Assembly (NCBI RefSeq): GCF_030406405.1
Contig: NZ_JAUEPL010000027.1
Coordinates: forward strand, 26,850-90,849
Length of the DNA: 64,000 nt
DNA from: Streptomyces ficellus
Lineage (GTDB): Bacteria; Actinomycetota; Actinomycetes; Streptomycetales; Streptomycetaceae
Reading direction: 5' to 3'
Shown: piece after piece, positions 24,285 through 31,985 of the stretch
Numbering within the stretch: position 1 is the first letter of the stretch
Layout: every line of letters starts with the position of its first letter
Translations under genes and position numbers: made by a program
Notes under the pieces: generated by a model
Told to the model about the DNA's origin: nothing
The model's input: the letters and a program-made list of their open reading frames with translations, nothing else
Databases searched by the model: none

Positions 24285-25454
24285 ATGGCTTACCTCGACC
24301 ACGCCGCTACCACTCCGATGCTGCCGGAGGCGATCGAGGCGATGACCGTCCAGCTCGCCGTGACGGGCAACGCCTCCTCGCTGCACGCCGCCGGCCGCCG
24401 GGCCCGCCGTACCGTCGAGGAGGCCCGCGAGACCCTCGCGGAGGCCCTCGGGGCGCGCCCCAGCGAGGTGGTCCTCACCTCCGGCGGCACCGAGGCGGAC
24501 AACCTCGCCGTCAAGGGCCTGTACTGGGCCCGCCGGAACGCCGACCCGCGCCGCGTCCGGGTGCTGGCCAGCCCGGTCGAGCACCACGCCGTCCTGGACG
24601 CCGTGCACTGGCTCGGCGAGCACGAGGGCGCCACCGTCGAGTACCTGCCCGTCGACGCGTACGGGCGCGTCCACCCCGACGCGCTGCGCGAGGCCATCGA
24701 GCGGGAACCGGCCGACGTCGCCCTCGCCACGGTCATGTGGGCCAACAACGAGATCGGCACCGTCATGCCGGTACGCGAACTGGCCGACGTGGCGCGCGAG
24801 TTCGACGTGCCGCTGCACGCCGACGCCGTCCAGGCCTTCGGCCAGGTCCCGGTCGACTTCGCCGCTTCCGGCCTGGCCGCCATGACGGTTTCCGGCCACA
24901 AGATCGGCGGGCCCTACGGGATCGGCGCACTGCTGCTGGGCCGTGAGTACAGCCCCGTCCCGGTGCTGCACGGCGGCGGCCAGGAGCGCCACGTCCGCTC
25001 CGGCACCCTCGACGTGCCCGCCGTCGCGGCCTTCGCGGTCGCGGGACGGCTCGCCGCCGAGCGCCGCGAGCGGTTCGCCCGCGAGATCGGCGCCCTGCGC
25101 GACGAACTGGCCGACGCCGTCCGGGCGGCTGTCCCGGACGCCCTCCTCGGCGGCGACCCCGACCCCGCGGGCCGCCTCCCGGCCAACGCCCACTTCACCT
25201 TCCCCGGCTGCGAGGGCGACTCGCTGCTGCTGCTCCTGGACGCCCAGGGCATCGAGTGCTCCACCGGCTCCGCCTGCACCGCCGGCGTCGCCCAGCCCAG
25301 CCACGTCCTGCTGGCCACCGGCACCGACCCGGACCTCGCCCGCGGCACGCTGCGCTTCACACTCGGCCACACCTCCACGCGCGCGGACGTCGAGGCCGTC
25401 GCGAAGGCGATCGGCCCGGCCGTGGCACGCGCCCGCACGGCGGGCCTCAGCTAG
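24285..25454 (+). CDS. Cysteine desulfurase (NifS/IscS type)
   Basis: This 389-residue PLP enzyme removes sulfur from L-cysteine to give alanine and an enzyme-bound persulfide. The PLP lysine is Lys206 in SGHKIGGPYG and the persulfide cysteine is Cys331 in STGSACTAGVAQPSHV. The N-terminal YLDHAATTPMLPEA is the standard family opening. The C-terminal active-site loop is of the long IscS/NifS kind. mnmA lies just downstream across an oppositely oriented amidase gene, so the natural acceptor is MnmA for tRNA 2-thiouridine, although Fe-S assembly cannot be excluded. Its 3' end overlaps the amidase 3' end by 8 bp. Confidence 0.95.
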   Translation: MAYLDHAATTPMLPEAIEAMTVQLAVTGNASSLHAAGRRARRTVEEARETLAEALGARPSEVVLTSGGTEADNLAVKGLYWARRNADPRRVRVLASPVEHHAVLDAVHWLGEHEGATVEYLPVDAYGRVHPDALREAIEREPADVALATVMWANNEIGTVMPVRELADVAREFDVPLHADAVQAFGQVPVDFAASGLAAMTVSGHKIGGPYGIGALLLGREYSPVPVLHGGGQERHVRSGTLDVPAVAAFAVAGRLAAERRERFAREIGALRDELADAVRAAVPDALLGGDPDPAGRLPANAHFTFPGCEGDSLLLLLDAQGIECSTGSACTAGVAQPSHVLLATGTDPDLARGTLRFTLGHTSTRADVEAVAKAIGPAVARARTAGLS

Positions 25455-26133
25455 CGGTCGTCCGCGCCGTCTCGCCGTTCCCGCCGTTCTTCGTCGGCGC
25501 GGGAGCCGACCGTACGAGCCGTATGTACCGGTCCCAGTCCCAGTGCGGCCCCGGATCCGTGTGGTCGGTGCCCTCCACCTCCACATGGCCGATGATGTGC
25601 TCCCGGTCCACCGGTATGCCGTACCGCGCGCATATTCCGGCCGTCAGCCGCGCCGACGACGCGTACATGGCGTCCGTGAAGTCCTGCGGCCGGTCAACGA
25701 ACCCCTCGTGCTCGATGCCGATGCTGCGCTCGTTCATCGCCCGGTCGCCCGCGTGGAACGCCACGTCCAGCTCGCGGATCATCTGCGCGATGTGCCCGTC
25801 CTTGCGTACGACGTAGTGCGTGGCCGCACCGTGCCCCGGGTCCTTGAACACCTTCAGCGCGGTCGGGAAGCTGCCCTGGACGACATGGATGACGACCCGG
25901 TCGATGGTGAAGTCCGCCGGGCGGTCCGCGAGCCGCCAGTTGGCCGGGGACGCCGCCGTCCACACAGCGCCCGGATGGTCCAGCCGGCCCGCCACGCGGT
26001 CCTTCTCCACCCCCGGCACCCGGTACCAGGCGCGCCGCAGCTCGTCCCGCGCCAGGACCGCCCCGCCCACCACGGCCGCCCCGCCGCCGATCAGCACCGC
26101 GCGCCGGCCGATCCCCCGCTTTTTCTCGCCCAT
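25447..26133 (-). CDS. N-acetylmuramoyl-L-alanine amidase, Tat-exported
   Basis: This 228-residue Amidase_2 (PGRP-like) enzyme should cleave the bond between MurNAc and L-alanine in peptidoglycan outside the membrane. The N-terminus (KRGIGRRAVLIGGGAAVVGG) has a twin-arginine plus hydrophobic stretch, so Tat export is likely. Zinc ligands and catalytic residues can be read in VIHVVQGSF (His) and HIIGHVEVEGTDHTDPGPHW (His residues near the C-terminus). The ATG at 26133 has no clear ribosome binding site. It is convergent with the desulfurase gene, overlapping by 8 bp, and divergent from mnmA. Confidence 0.92.
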   Translation of the reverse strand: MGEKKRGIGRRAVLIGGGAAVVGGAVLARDELRRAWYRVPGVEKDRVAGRLDHPGAVWTAASPANWRLADRPADFTIDRVVIHVVQGSFPTALKVFKDPGHGAATHYVVRKDGHIAQMIRELDVAFHAGDRAMNERSIGIEHEGFVDRPQDFTDAMYASSARLTAGICARYGIPVDREHIIGHVEVEGTDHTDPGPHWDWDRYIRLVRSAPAPTKNGGNGETARTTAS

Positions 26134-26193
26134 GTGATCGTCAACGCATACCCACGCGACCAAGGTTCCCGGGGCCCGTACCCTGGTAGGGCT

Positions 26194-27318
26194 ATGACTC
26201 AGACTTCCCAGCGCCCCCTCCGTGTGCTCGCCGCCATGTCCGGCGGCGTGGACTCCGCCGTCGCCGCCGCCCGTGCCGCCGAAGCCGGGCACGACGTCAC
26301 CGGGGTGCACCTGGCCCTCTCGGCGAACCCGCAGTCCTTCCGCACCGGCGCGCGCGGCTGCTGCACCATCGAGGACTCGCGCGACGCCCGCCGCGCGGCC
26401 GATGTGATCGGCATCCCGTTCTACGTGTGGGACCTGGCCGAGCGGTTCCGCGAGGACGTGGTCGAGGACTTCGTGGCCGAGTACGAAGCGGGCCGCACCC
26501 CCAACCCGTGCCTGCGCTGCAACGAGAAGATCAAGTTCGCGGCGCTCCTGGACAAGGCGCTGGCCCTGGGCTTCGACGCCGTGTGCACCGGCCACTACGC
26601 CACCGTCGTGGTCCGCGAGGACGGCAGCCGCGAGCTGCACCGGGCGAGCGACATGGCCAAGGACCAGTCGTACGTCCTGGGTGTCCTGGACGAGAAGCAG
26701 CTCGCGCACGCGATGTTCCCGCTGGGCGACACCCTCACCACCAAGGACGAGATCCGCGCCGAGGCGGAGCGGCGGGGCCTGGCCGTCGCCAAGAAGCCCG
26801 ACAGCCACGACATCTGCTTCATCGCCGACGGTGACACCCAGGGCTTCCTGGCCTCCCGCCTGGGCAAGGCGGAGGGCGACATCGTCGACGAGTCCGGCGC
26901 CAGGATCGGTACGCACGAGGGCGCGTACGGCTTCACCATCGGCCAGCGCAAGGGCCTGCGCATCGGCCACCCGGCCCCGGACGGCAAGCCGCGCTACGTC
27001 CTGGACATCTCGCCCGTGAACAACACCGTCACGGTGGGCCCTGCCGAAGCCCTGGACGTCACCGGCCTGACCGCGATCAAGCCCCGCTGGTGCGGCACGG
27101 CCCCCTCCGGCCCGGGCACGTACACGGCCCAGCTCCGCGCCCACGGCGGGGAGACCCCCGTAACCGCCTGGCTGGAGGACGGCGAACTGCGCGTCACCTT
27201 CGCCGAACCGGTCCGCGGCGTGGCCCCCGGCCAGGCGATCGTCCTCTACGACGGCACCCGCGTGGTCGGCTCGGCCACGATCGCGACGACGACCCGCAGG
27301 GCCGCGGTCAGCGCCTGA
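26194..27318 (+). CDS. mnmA: tRNA-specific 2-thiouridylase MnmA
   Basis: This 374-residue cytoplasmic enzyme adenylates and thiolates U34 of tRNA for Lys, Glu and Gln. It has the PP-loop SGGVDSAVAA near the N-terminus, the catalytic cysteine pair in NPCLRCN and HDICFIADGD, the GHYA segment, and the C-terminal beta-barrel domain beginning after GQRKGLRIG. TACCCT (26179-26184) sits 9 nt before the ATG and no ribosome binding site is seen, so it may be leaderless. The nearby cysteine desulfurase can supply its sulfur. It ends 1 bp before the stop of the convergent DUF427 gene. Confidence 0.96.
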   Translation: MTQTSQRPLRVLAAMSGGVDSAVAAARAAEAGHDVTGVHLALSANPQSFRTGARGCCTIEDSRDARRAADVIGIPFYVWDLAERFREDVVEDFVAEYEAGRTPNPCLRCNEKIKFAALLDKALALGFDAVCTGHYATVVVREDGSRELHRASDMAKDQSYVLGVLDEKQLAHAMFPLGDTLTTKDEIRAEAERRGLAVAKKPDSHDICFIADGDTQGFLASRLGKAEGDIVDESGARIGTHEGAYGFTIGQRKGLRIGHPAPDGKPRYVLDISPVNNTVTVGPAEALDVTGLTAIKPRWCGTAPSGPGTYTAQLRAHGGETPVTAWLEDGELRVTFAEPVRGVAPGQAIVLYDGTRVVGSATIATTTRRAAVSA

Positions 27319-27319
27319 G

Positions 27320-27649
27320 TCACCGCTCCACCACCTCTGCTCCGTAGAAACAGAGGTGGTTGCCGATGGCGGCGACCTCCGGCTTGGGGTCGGGGTACGC
27401 CCACGCGGCGTCCTTCGCGCCGGGCAGGGACCAGTAGGACGCGGTGCCCTTGAAGGGGCAGTACGTGTGCGTGTCGGACGCGGTCAGCAGCTCCATCCGT
27501 ACGTCCTCCGCCGGCAGGTAGTAACGCACGGGGCAGCCCGTCTCGCGCAGCAGCAGCGGCCGGCTGCTCTCCGCGATCAGCTTCCCGTCGTGGACCACGC
27601 GTACGTGGTCGGTGCCGGGCTCGACGGTGATGCGGTGTCCTGAGGTCAT
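27320..27649 (-). CDS. DUF427 domain protein
   Basis: This 109-residue protein is covered by one DUF427 domain: HDGKLIAESSRPLLLRETG, the family core RYYLPAEDVRMELL, and TYCPFKGTASYW near the C-terminus. The family is a small beta-barrel of unknown function, common in actinobacteria. It is convergent with mnmA, with 1 bp between the stop codons, and divergent from the SDR gene with a 138-bp shared upstream region. Confidence 0.9.
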   Translation of the reverse strand: MTSGHRITVEPGTDHVRVVHDGKLIAESSRPLLLRETGCPVRYYLPAEDVRMELLTASDTHTYCPFKGTASYWSLPGAKDAAWAYPDPKPEVAAIGNHLCFYGAEVVER

Positions 27650-27787
27650 GACCGGCACAACAGCCGCCCACGGCGCCGGATTCCCCGCCACCGAGCCGGT
27701 CGTGCCGCTGAAGGCGGCCGGTTTCCACGACGGCCTGAAGGAAGGCGCCGGGGCCGGGTGGCGCCCCTTGATGCGAGCATGGCCCTT

Positions 27788-28477
27788 ATGGCTACCCACA
27801 TGATCACCGGAGCAGGTTCCGGCATCGGCGCGGCCGTCGCGCGCCGGCTGCACGAGCGGGGCGACGACCTCGTCCTGCTGGCCCGCGACGCCGGGCGCGC
27901 CAAGGAGCTGGCGGACACCTATCCCGGCGCCCGCACCCTCGTCGGCGACCTCGCCACCCCCGACCGGCTCTCCTGGGCCTTCTCCCACCAGTCCGTCCCG
28001 GACCGGCTCGACTCGCTGCTGCACATCGCGGGCGTCGTCGACCTCGGCCGGGTCGGCGACCTGACCACCAAGACCTGGCGCCACCAGCTCGACGTGAACC
28101 TGATCGCGCCCGCCGAGCTCACCCGGCTGCTCCTGCCGCAACTGCGGCTCTCCCAGGGGCACGTCGTCTTCGTCAACTCGGGCGCCGGCCTCAACGCCCA
28201 CGCCGAATGGTCCGCGTACGCGGCCTCCAAGCACGGCCTGAAGGCCCTGGCCGACTCGCTGCGCCAGGAGGAGCACGGCAACGGCGTACGCGTCACCTCC
28301 GTCTACCCGGGCCGTACGGCCAGCCCCATGCAGGCCAAGGTCCACCAGCAGGAGGGCAAGCAGTACGACGCCGCGCGCTGGATCGACCCCGAGTCGGTCG
28401 CGACGGTGATCCTGACGGCCATCGACCTGCCGCGTGACGCGGAGATCAACGACCTGACGGTGCGACCGGGACGCTAG
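27788..28477 (+). CDS. Short-chain dehydrogenase/reductase
   Basis: This 229-residue Rossmann-fold oxidoreductase has the nucleotide-binding GAGSGIGAAVARRL at the N-terminus, NVNLIAP-like DVNLIAPAELT in the middle, catalytic Ser in VNSGAG and the YAASK motif (Tyr and Lys) in WSAYAASKHGLKAL. A classical-SDR length. The dinucleotide preference is not clear, as the residues after the first strand (LLARDAGRAK) suggest NADP. The substrate is unknown. ATG at 27788 is chosen; the in-frame ATG at 27779 would add three residues. Neither has a ribosome binding site. Confidence 0.9.
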   Translation: MATHMITGAGSGIGAAVARRLHERGDDLVLLARDAGRAKELADTYPGARTLVGDLATPDRLSWAFSHQSVPDRLDSLLHIAGVVDLGRVGDLTTKTWRHQLDVNLIAPAELTRLLLPQLRLSQGHVVFVNSGAGLNAHAEWSAYAASKHGLKALADSLRQEEHGNGVRVTSVYPGRTASPMQAKVHQQEGKQYDAARWIDPESVATVILTAIDLPRDAEINDLTVRPGR

Positions 28478-28499
28478 AAGCGCCGCGTACGCTTCCCGG

Positions 28500-29513
28500 G
28501 TGAGCGACAACGACGACTTCAGCTGGGGCCCGGCCACCGGGGTCGGGTCCATGCCGGGCGGTGACGCGCGGGAGGCCGCCCGGACCGTCACCGGGACCTT
28601 CGAGGACTTCCCGCACCTGGTGGAGCTGCCCGCGCGCGGCCCCGGCGCCGACATGATCGGGCGGACCATCGGGCTGCTCGTGGAGATGTACGCGCACGTC
28701 GAGCCGAGCGGCTGGCGGGTCAGCGACCGGCCCGGGCGTGACACACGGCGGGCCAGGTCGTGGATGCGGGAGGACCTCGACGCGCTGGAGGAGTTCACCC
28801 AGGGGTACCAGGGCCCGCTGAAGGTCCAGGCGGTGGGGCCGTGGACGCTGGCCGCCGCCCTGGAGCTGCGGGGCGGCGAGGCGGCGCTCGGCGACCCGGG
28901 CGCCTGCCGGGACCTGACGGCCTCGCTGGCCGAGGGGCTGCGGGCGCACCTCGCGGAGGTGCGGCGGCGGGTGCCGGGCGCGCGGGTGGTGCTCCAGCTC
29001 GACGAGCCGTCCCTGACCGCCGTGCTGCGCGGGCAGGTCAGGACCGCGAGCGGGTACCGGACGTACCGGGCGGTGGACCGCCAGGCCGTGGAGAGCGCGC
29101 TGCGGGACGTGATGGCCGCGCACACCTCCTCGGGCGGGCCGGTGATCGTGCACTCGTGCGCGCCGGACGTGCCGTTCGCGCTGCTGCGGCGGGCGGGCGC
29201 GGCGGGCGTTTCGTTCGATTTCGGACTGCTCACGGAGCGTGACGAGGAGCAGCTCGGTGAGGCGGTCGAGGGCGGTACGAAGCTGTTCGCGGGCGTGGTG
29301 GGGTCCACGGACGGCCCATTGTCGGACCCTGCCGGTAGCGTCATGGGTGTCAGGACGTTGTGGCGCAGGCTGGGGCTGGATCCGGGGACTCTCGCCGAGT
29401 CGCTGGTGATCACCCCGACGTGCGGGCTGGCGGGCGCTTCGCCCGCGTATGCCCGCTCGGCGCTCGCCCACTGCGTCAAGGCGGCGAGATCGCTCGCGGA
29501 CAACCCTGAGTGA
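28500..29513 (+). CDS. Short MetE-like (cobalamin-independent methionine synthase C-terminal) protein
   Basis: This 337-residue protein corresponds only to the C-terminal catalytic barrel of MetE, whose full-length members run to about 750 residues. Zinc-ligand candidates are present: His218 and Cys220 in VIVHSCAPD and Cys308 in ITPTCGLAGAS. It starts with TGVGSMPGGDAREA, typical of short actinobacterial homologues annotated as methionine synthase. The missing N-terminal half means the methyl donor and actual acceptor are open. TACGCT (28488-28493) lies 6 nt before the GTG and there is no ribosome binding site, suggesting leaderless expression. ligA begins 23 bp downstream. Confidence 0.87.
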   Translation: MSDNDDFSWGPATGVGSMPGGDAREAARTVTGTFEDFPHLVELPARGPGADMIGRTIGLLVEMYAHVEPSGWRVSDRPGRDTRRARSWMREDLDALEEFTQGYQGPLKVQAVGPWTLAAALELRGGEAALGDPGACRDLTASLAEGLRAHLAEVRRRVPGARVVLQLDEPSLTAVLRGQVRTASGYRTYRAVDRQAVESALRDVMAAHTSSGGPVIVHSCAPDVPFALLRRAGAAGVSFDFGLLTERDEEQLGEAVEGGTKLFAGVVGSTDGPLSDPAGSVMGVRTLWRRLGLDPGTLAESLVITPTCGLAGASPAYARSALAHCVKAARSLADNPE

Positions 29514-29536
29514 CGTCAGTAACGGGAGGAATGACG

Positions 29537-31720
29537 GTGGCTGTCGAACAGCAGGATGTCGTGCCGGCGGAGGCACGGGAGCAGCACGCGCAGCTGGCCG
29601 AGCAGGTCGAGGAGCACCGCTTCCGGTACTACGTCAAGGACCAGCCGGTCATCAGCGATGCCGAGTTCGACCGGCTGCTGCGCTCGCTGGAGGCCCTGGA
29701 GGAGCAGTATCCGGAGCTGCGTACGCCCGACTCGCCGACCCAGAAGGTCGCGGGGTCGTACGAGACGGAGTTCACGGCCGTCCAGCACCGCGAGCGGATG
29801 CTGTCGCTGGACAACGCCTTCGACGAGGCGGAGCTGGTGGCGTGGGCGGACCGGGTCGCCAAGGACGTCGGCACCTCCGGCTATCACTTCCTGTGCGAGC
29901 TCAAGGTCGACGGCCTGGCCGTGAACCTGACGTATGAGAAGGGCCGTCTCACGCGCGCGGCGACCCGTGGCGACGGCCGCACGGGCGAGGACATCACGCC
30001 CAACGTCCGCACGATCGCCGACGTCCCGGACCGGCTGAAGGGCGACCGGATCCCGGAGTTCGTCGAGATCCGCGGCGAGGTCTACTTCCCGATGGACAAG
30101 TTCGAGGAGCTCAACGCCCGCCTGGTGGAGGCCGGTGACAAGCCGTTCGCCAACCCGCGCAACGCGGCGGCCGGTTCGCTGCGCCAGAAGGACCCGAAGG
30201 TCACCGCCACGCGCCCGCTGCACATGGTGGTGCACGGCATCGGCGCCCGGGAGGGCCTGGAGATCACCCGCCTGTCCGAGGCGTACGGGCTGCTGCGCGA
30301 GTGGGGCCTGCCGACCGCCCGGCACAACAAGGTGGTCGACGACATCGACGGCGTACGGGAGTTCATCGCGTACTTCGGCGAGCACCGGCACTCGGTGGAG
30401 CACGAGATCGACGGCGTGGTCGTCAAGCTGGACGAGATCCCGCTCCAGGGGCGGCTCGGTTCCACCTCGCGGGCGCCGCGCTGGGCGATCGCATGGAAGT
30501 ACGCGCCGGAGGAGGTCAACACCAAGCTGATCGACATCCGGGTGGGGGTGGGCCGGACGGGCAGGGTGACGCCGTACGCGCAGGTGGAGCCGGTCACGGT
30601 CGCGGGCTCCGAGGTCGAGTTCGCCACCCTCCACAACCAGGAGGTGGTGAAGGCCAAGGGCGTGCTCATCGGTGACACGGTGGTGCTGCGCAAGGCCGGT
30701 GACGTCATCCCGGAGATCCTCGGTCCGGTGGTGGACCTGCGGGACGGCACCGAGCGGGAGTTCGTGATGCCGTCCGAGTGCCCGGAGTGCGGAACGCCGC
30801 TGCGGCCGATGAAGGAGGGCGACGTCGACCTGCGCTGCCCGAACAGCCGTACGTGCCCGGCGCAGTTGCGGGAGCGGCTCTTCTACCTCGCGGGGCGCAA
30901 GTGCCTCGACATCGAGAACTTCGGCTATGTGGCGGCGGCGGCCCTGACCAAGCCGCTGGAGCCGGCCGAGCCCCCGCTGGTGGACGAGGGCGACCTGTTC
31001 GACCTCACGATCGAGAAGCTGCTGCCCATCAAAGCGTACGTCCTGGACCAGGACAGCGGCCTGCCCAAGCGCGATCCCAAGACGGGCGAGGAGAAGGTCG
31101 TCACGGTCTTCGCCAACCAGCAGGGCGAGCCGCGCAAGAACGCCCTGGCGATGCTGGAGAACATCCGGGCGGCCAAGCAGCGGCCGCTGGCACGGATCAT
31201 CACCGGGCTGTCGATCCGCCATGTCGGGCCGGTGGCGGCCGAGGCACTGGCGCGCGAGTTCCGGTCGATCGACCGCATCGAGCAGGCCACGCAGGAGGAG
31301 TTGGCGGCCGCCGAGGGCGTGGGCCCGACCATCGCGGCCTCCGTCAAGCAGTGGTTCGAGGAGGACTGGCACCGGGAGATCCTGCGCAAGTGGCGGGCGG
31401 CCGGGGTGCGGATGGAGGAGGAGAGCACCGGCGAGGACGAAGGGCCGCGTCCGCTGGAAGGACTCACCGTCGTCGTCACCGGCACCCTGCAGGACTTCAC
31501 CAGGGATGGCGCAAAAGAAGCGCTCCAGAGCCGCGGAGCGAAAGTGACCGGTTCCGTTTCGAAGAAAACCGCGTTCGTAGTTGTGGGTGACAACCCCGGC
31601 TCCAAGTACGACAAGGCGATGCAGCTGAAGGTTCCGGTTCTGGACGAGAACGGCTTCCGTGTGCTGCTTGAACAGGGCCCGGAGGCGGCGCGGGAGGCGG
31701 CTGTCCCGGCCGAACAGTAG
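29537..31720 (+). CDS. ligA: NAD-dependent DNA ligase LigA
   Basis: This 727-residue essential replication and repair ligase seals nicks using NAD+. Domains in order: Ia and adenylation domain with the AMP-accepting Lys123 in CELKVDGLAV, OB-fold, zinc finger (CPECGTPL ... CPNSRTCPAQ), helix-hairpin-helix region (about residues 550-620) and a C-terminal BRCT domain (LTVVVTGTLQDFTRDGAKEA). GTG at 29537 is preferred because GGGAGG lies 7 nt upstream; the ATG at 29531 would leave almost no spacing. Between the zinc finger and the helix-hairpin-helix domain there is an acidic insertion (PLEPAEPPLVDEGDLFD) that is longer than in enteric ligases. Confidence 0.97.
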   Translation: MAVEQQDVVPAEAREQHAQLAEQVEEHRFRYYVKDQPVISDAEFDRLLRSLEALEEQYPELRTPDSPTQKVAGSYETEFTAVQHRERMLSLDNAFDEAELVAWADRVAKDVGTSGYHFLCELKVDGLAVNLTYEKGRLTRAATRGDGRTGEDITPNVRTIADVPDRLKGDRIPEFVEIRGEVYFPMDKFEELNARLVEAGDKPFANPRNAAAGSLRQKDPKVTATRPLHMVVHGIGAREGLEITRLSEAYGLLREWGLPTARHNKVVDDIDGVREFIAYFGEHRHSVEHEIDGVVVKLDEIPLQGRLGSTSRAPRWAIAWKYAPEEVNTKLIDIRVGVGRTGRVTPYAQVEPVTVAGSEVEFATLHNQEVVKAKGVLIGDTVVLRKAGDVIPEILGPVVDLRDGTEREFVMPSECPECGTPLRPMKEGDVDLRCPNSRTCPAQLRERLFYLAGRKCLDIENFGYVAAAALTKPLEPAEPPLVDEGDLFDLTIEKLLPIKAYVLDQDSGLPKRDPKTGEEKVVTVFANQQGEPRKNALAMLENIRAAKQRPLARIITGLSIRHVGPVAAEALAREFRSIDRIEQATQEELAAAEGVGPTIAASVKQWFEEDWHREILRKWRAAGVRMEEESTGEDEGPRPLEGLTVVVTGTLQDFTRDGAKEALQSRGAKVTGSVSKKTAFVVVGDNPGSKYDKAMQLKVPVLDENGFRVLLEQGPEAAREAAVPAEQ

Positions 31721-31985
31721 GGCGGGGAACGGGGGATGGAAGGTCACCCGTTCAGCGCATACCAGATGGATAAGGGTGGCTGGGTCTCATTCGGGCAAGA
31801 CCTCTAGAGCGGTGCCCGTCGGAGCCTTCTGCGGCCTACTGTTGAGGCGGCGCCTGTTGTGCACGGCTGCGTCGGGGTATCCCCTGCTCGAAGAGGTTGA
31901 CGAGGTTGGGGAAGAAAGCCAGTCGTGGTGGCACGACAACGGACCATCGCGTGGCAACGGCACCGCCGGCTGTGAGAGGGACGGA

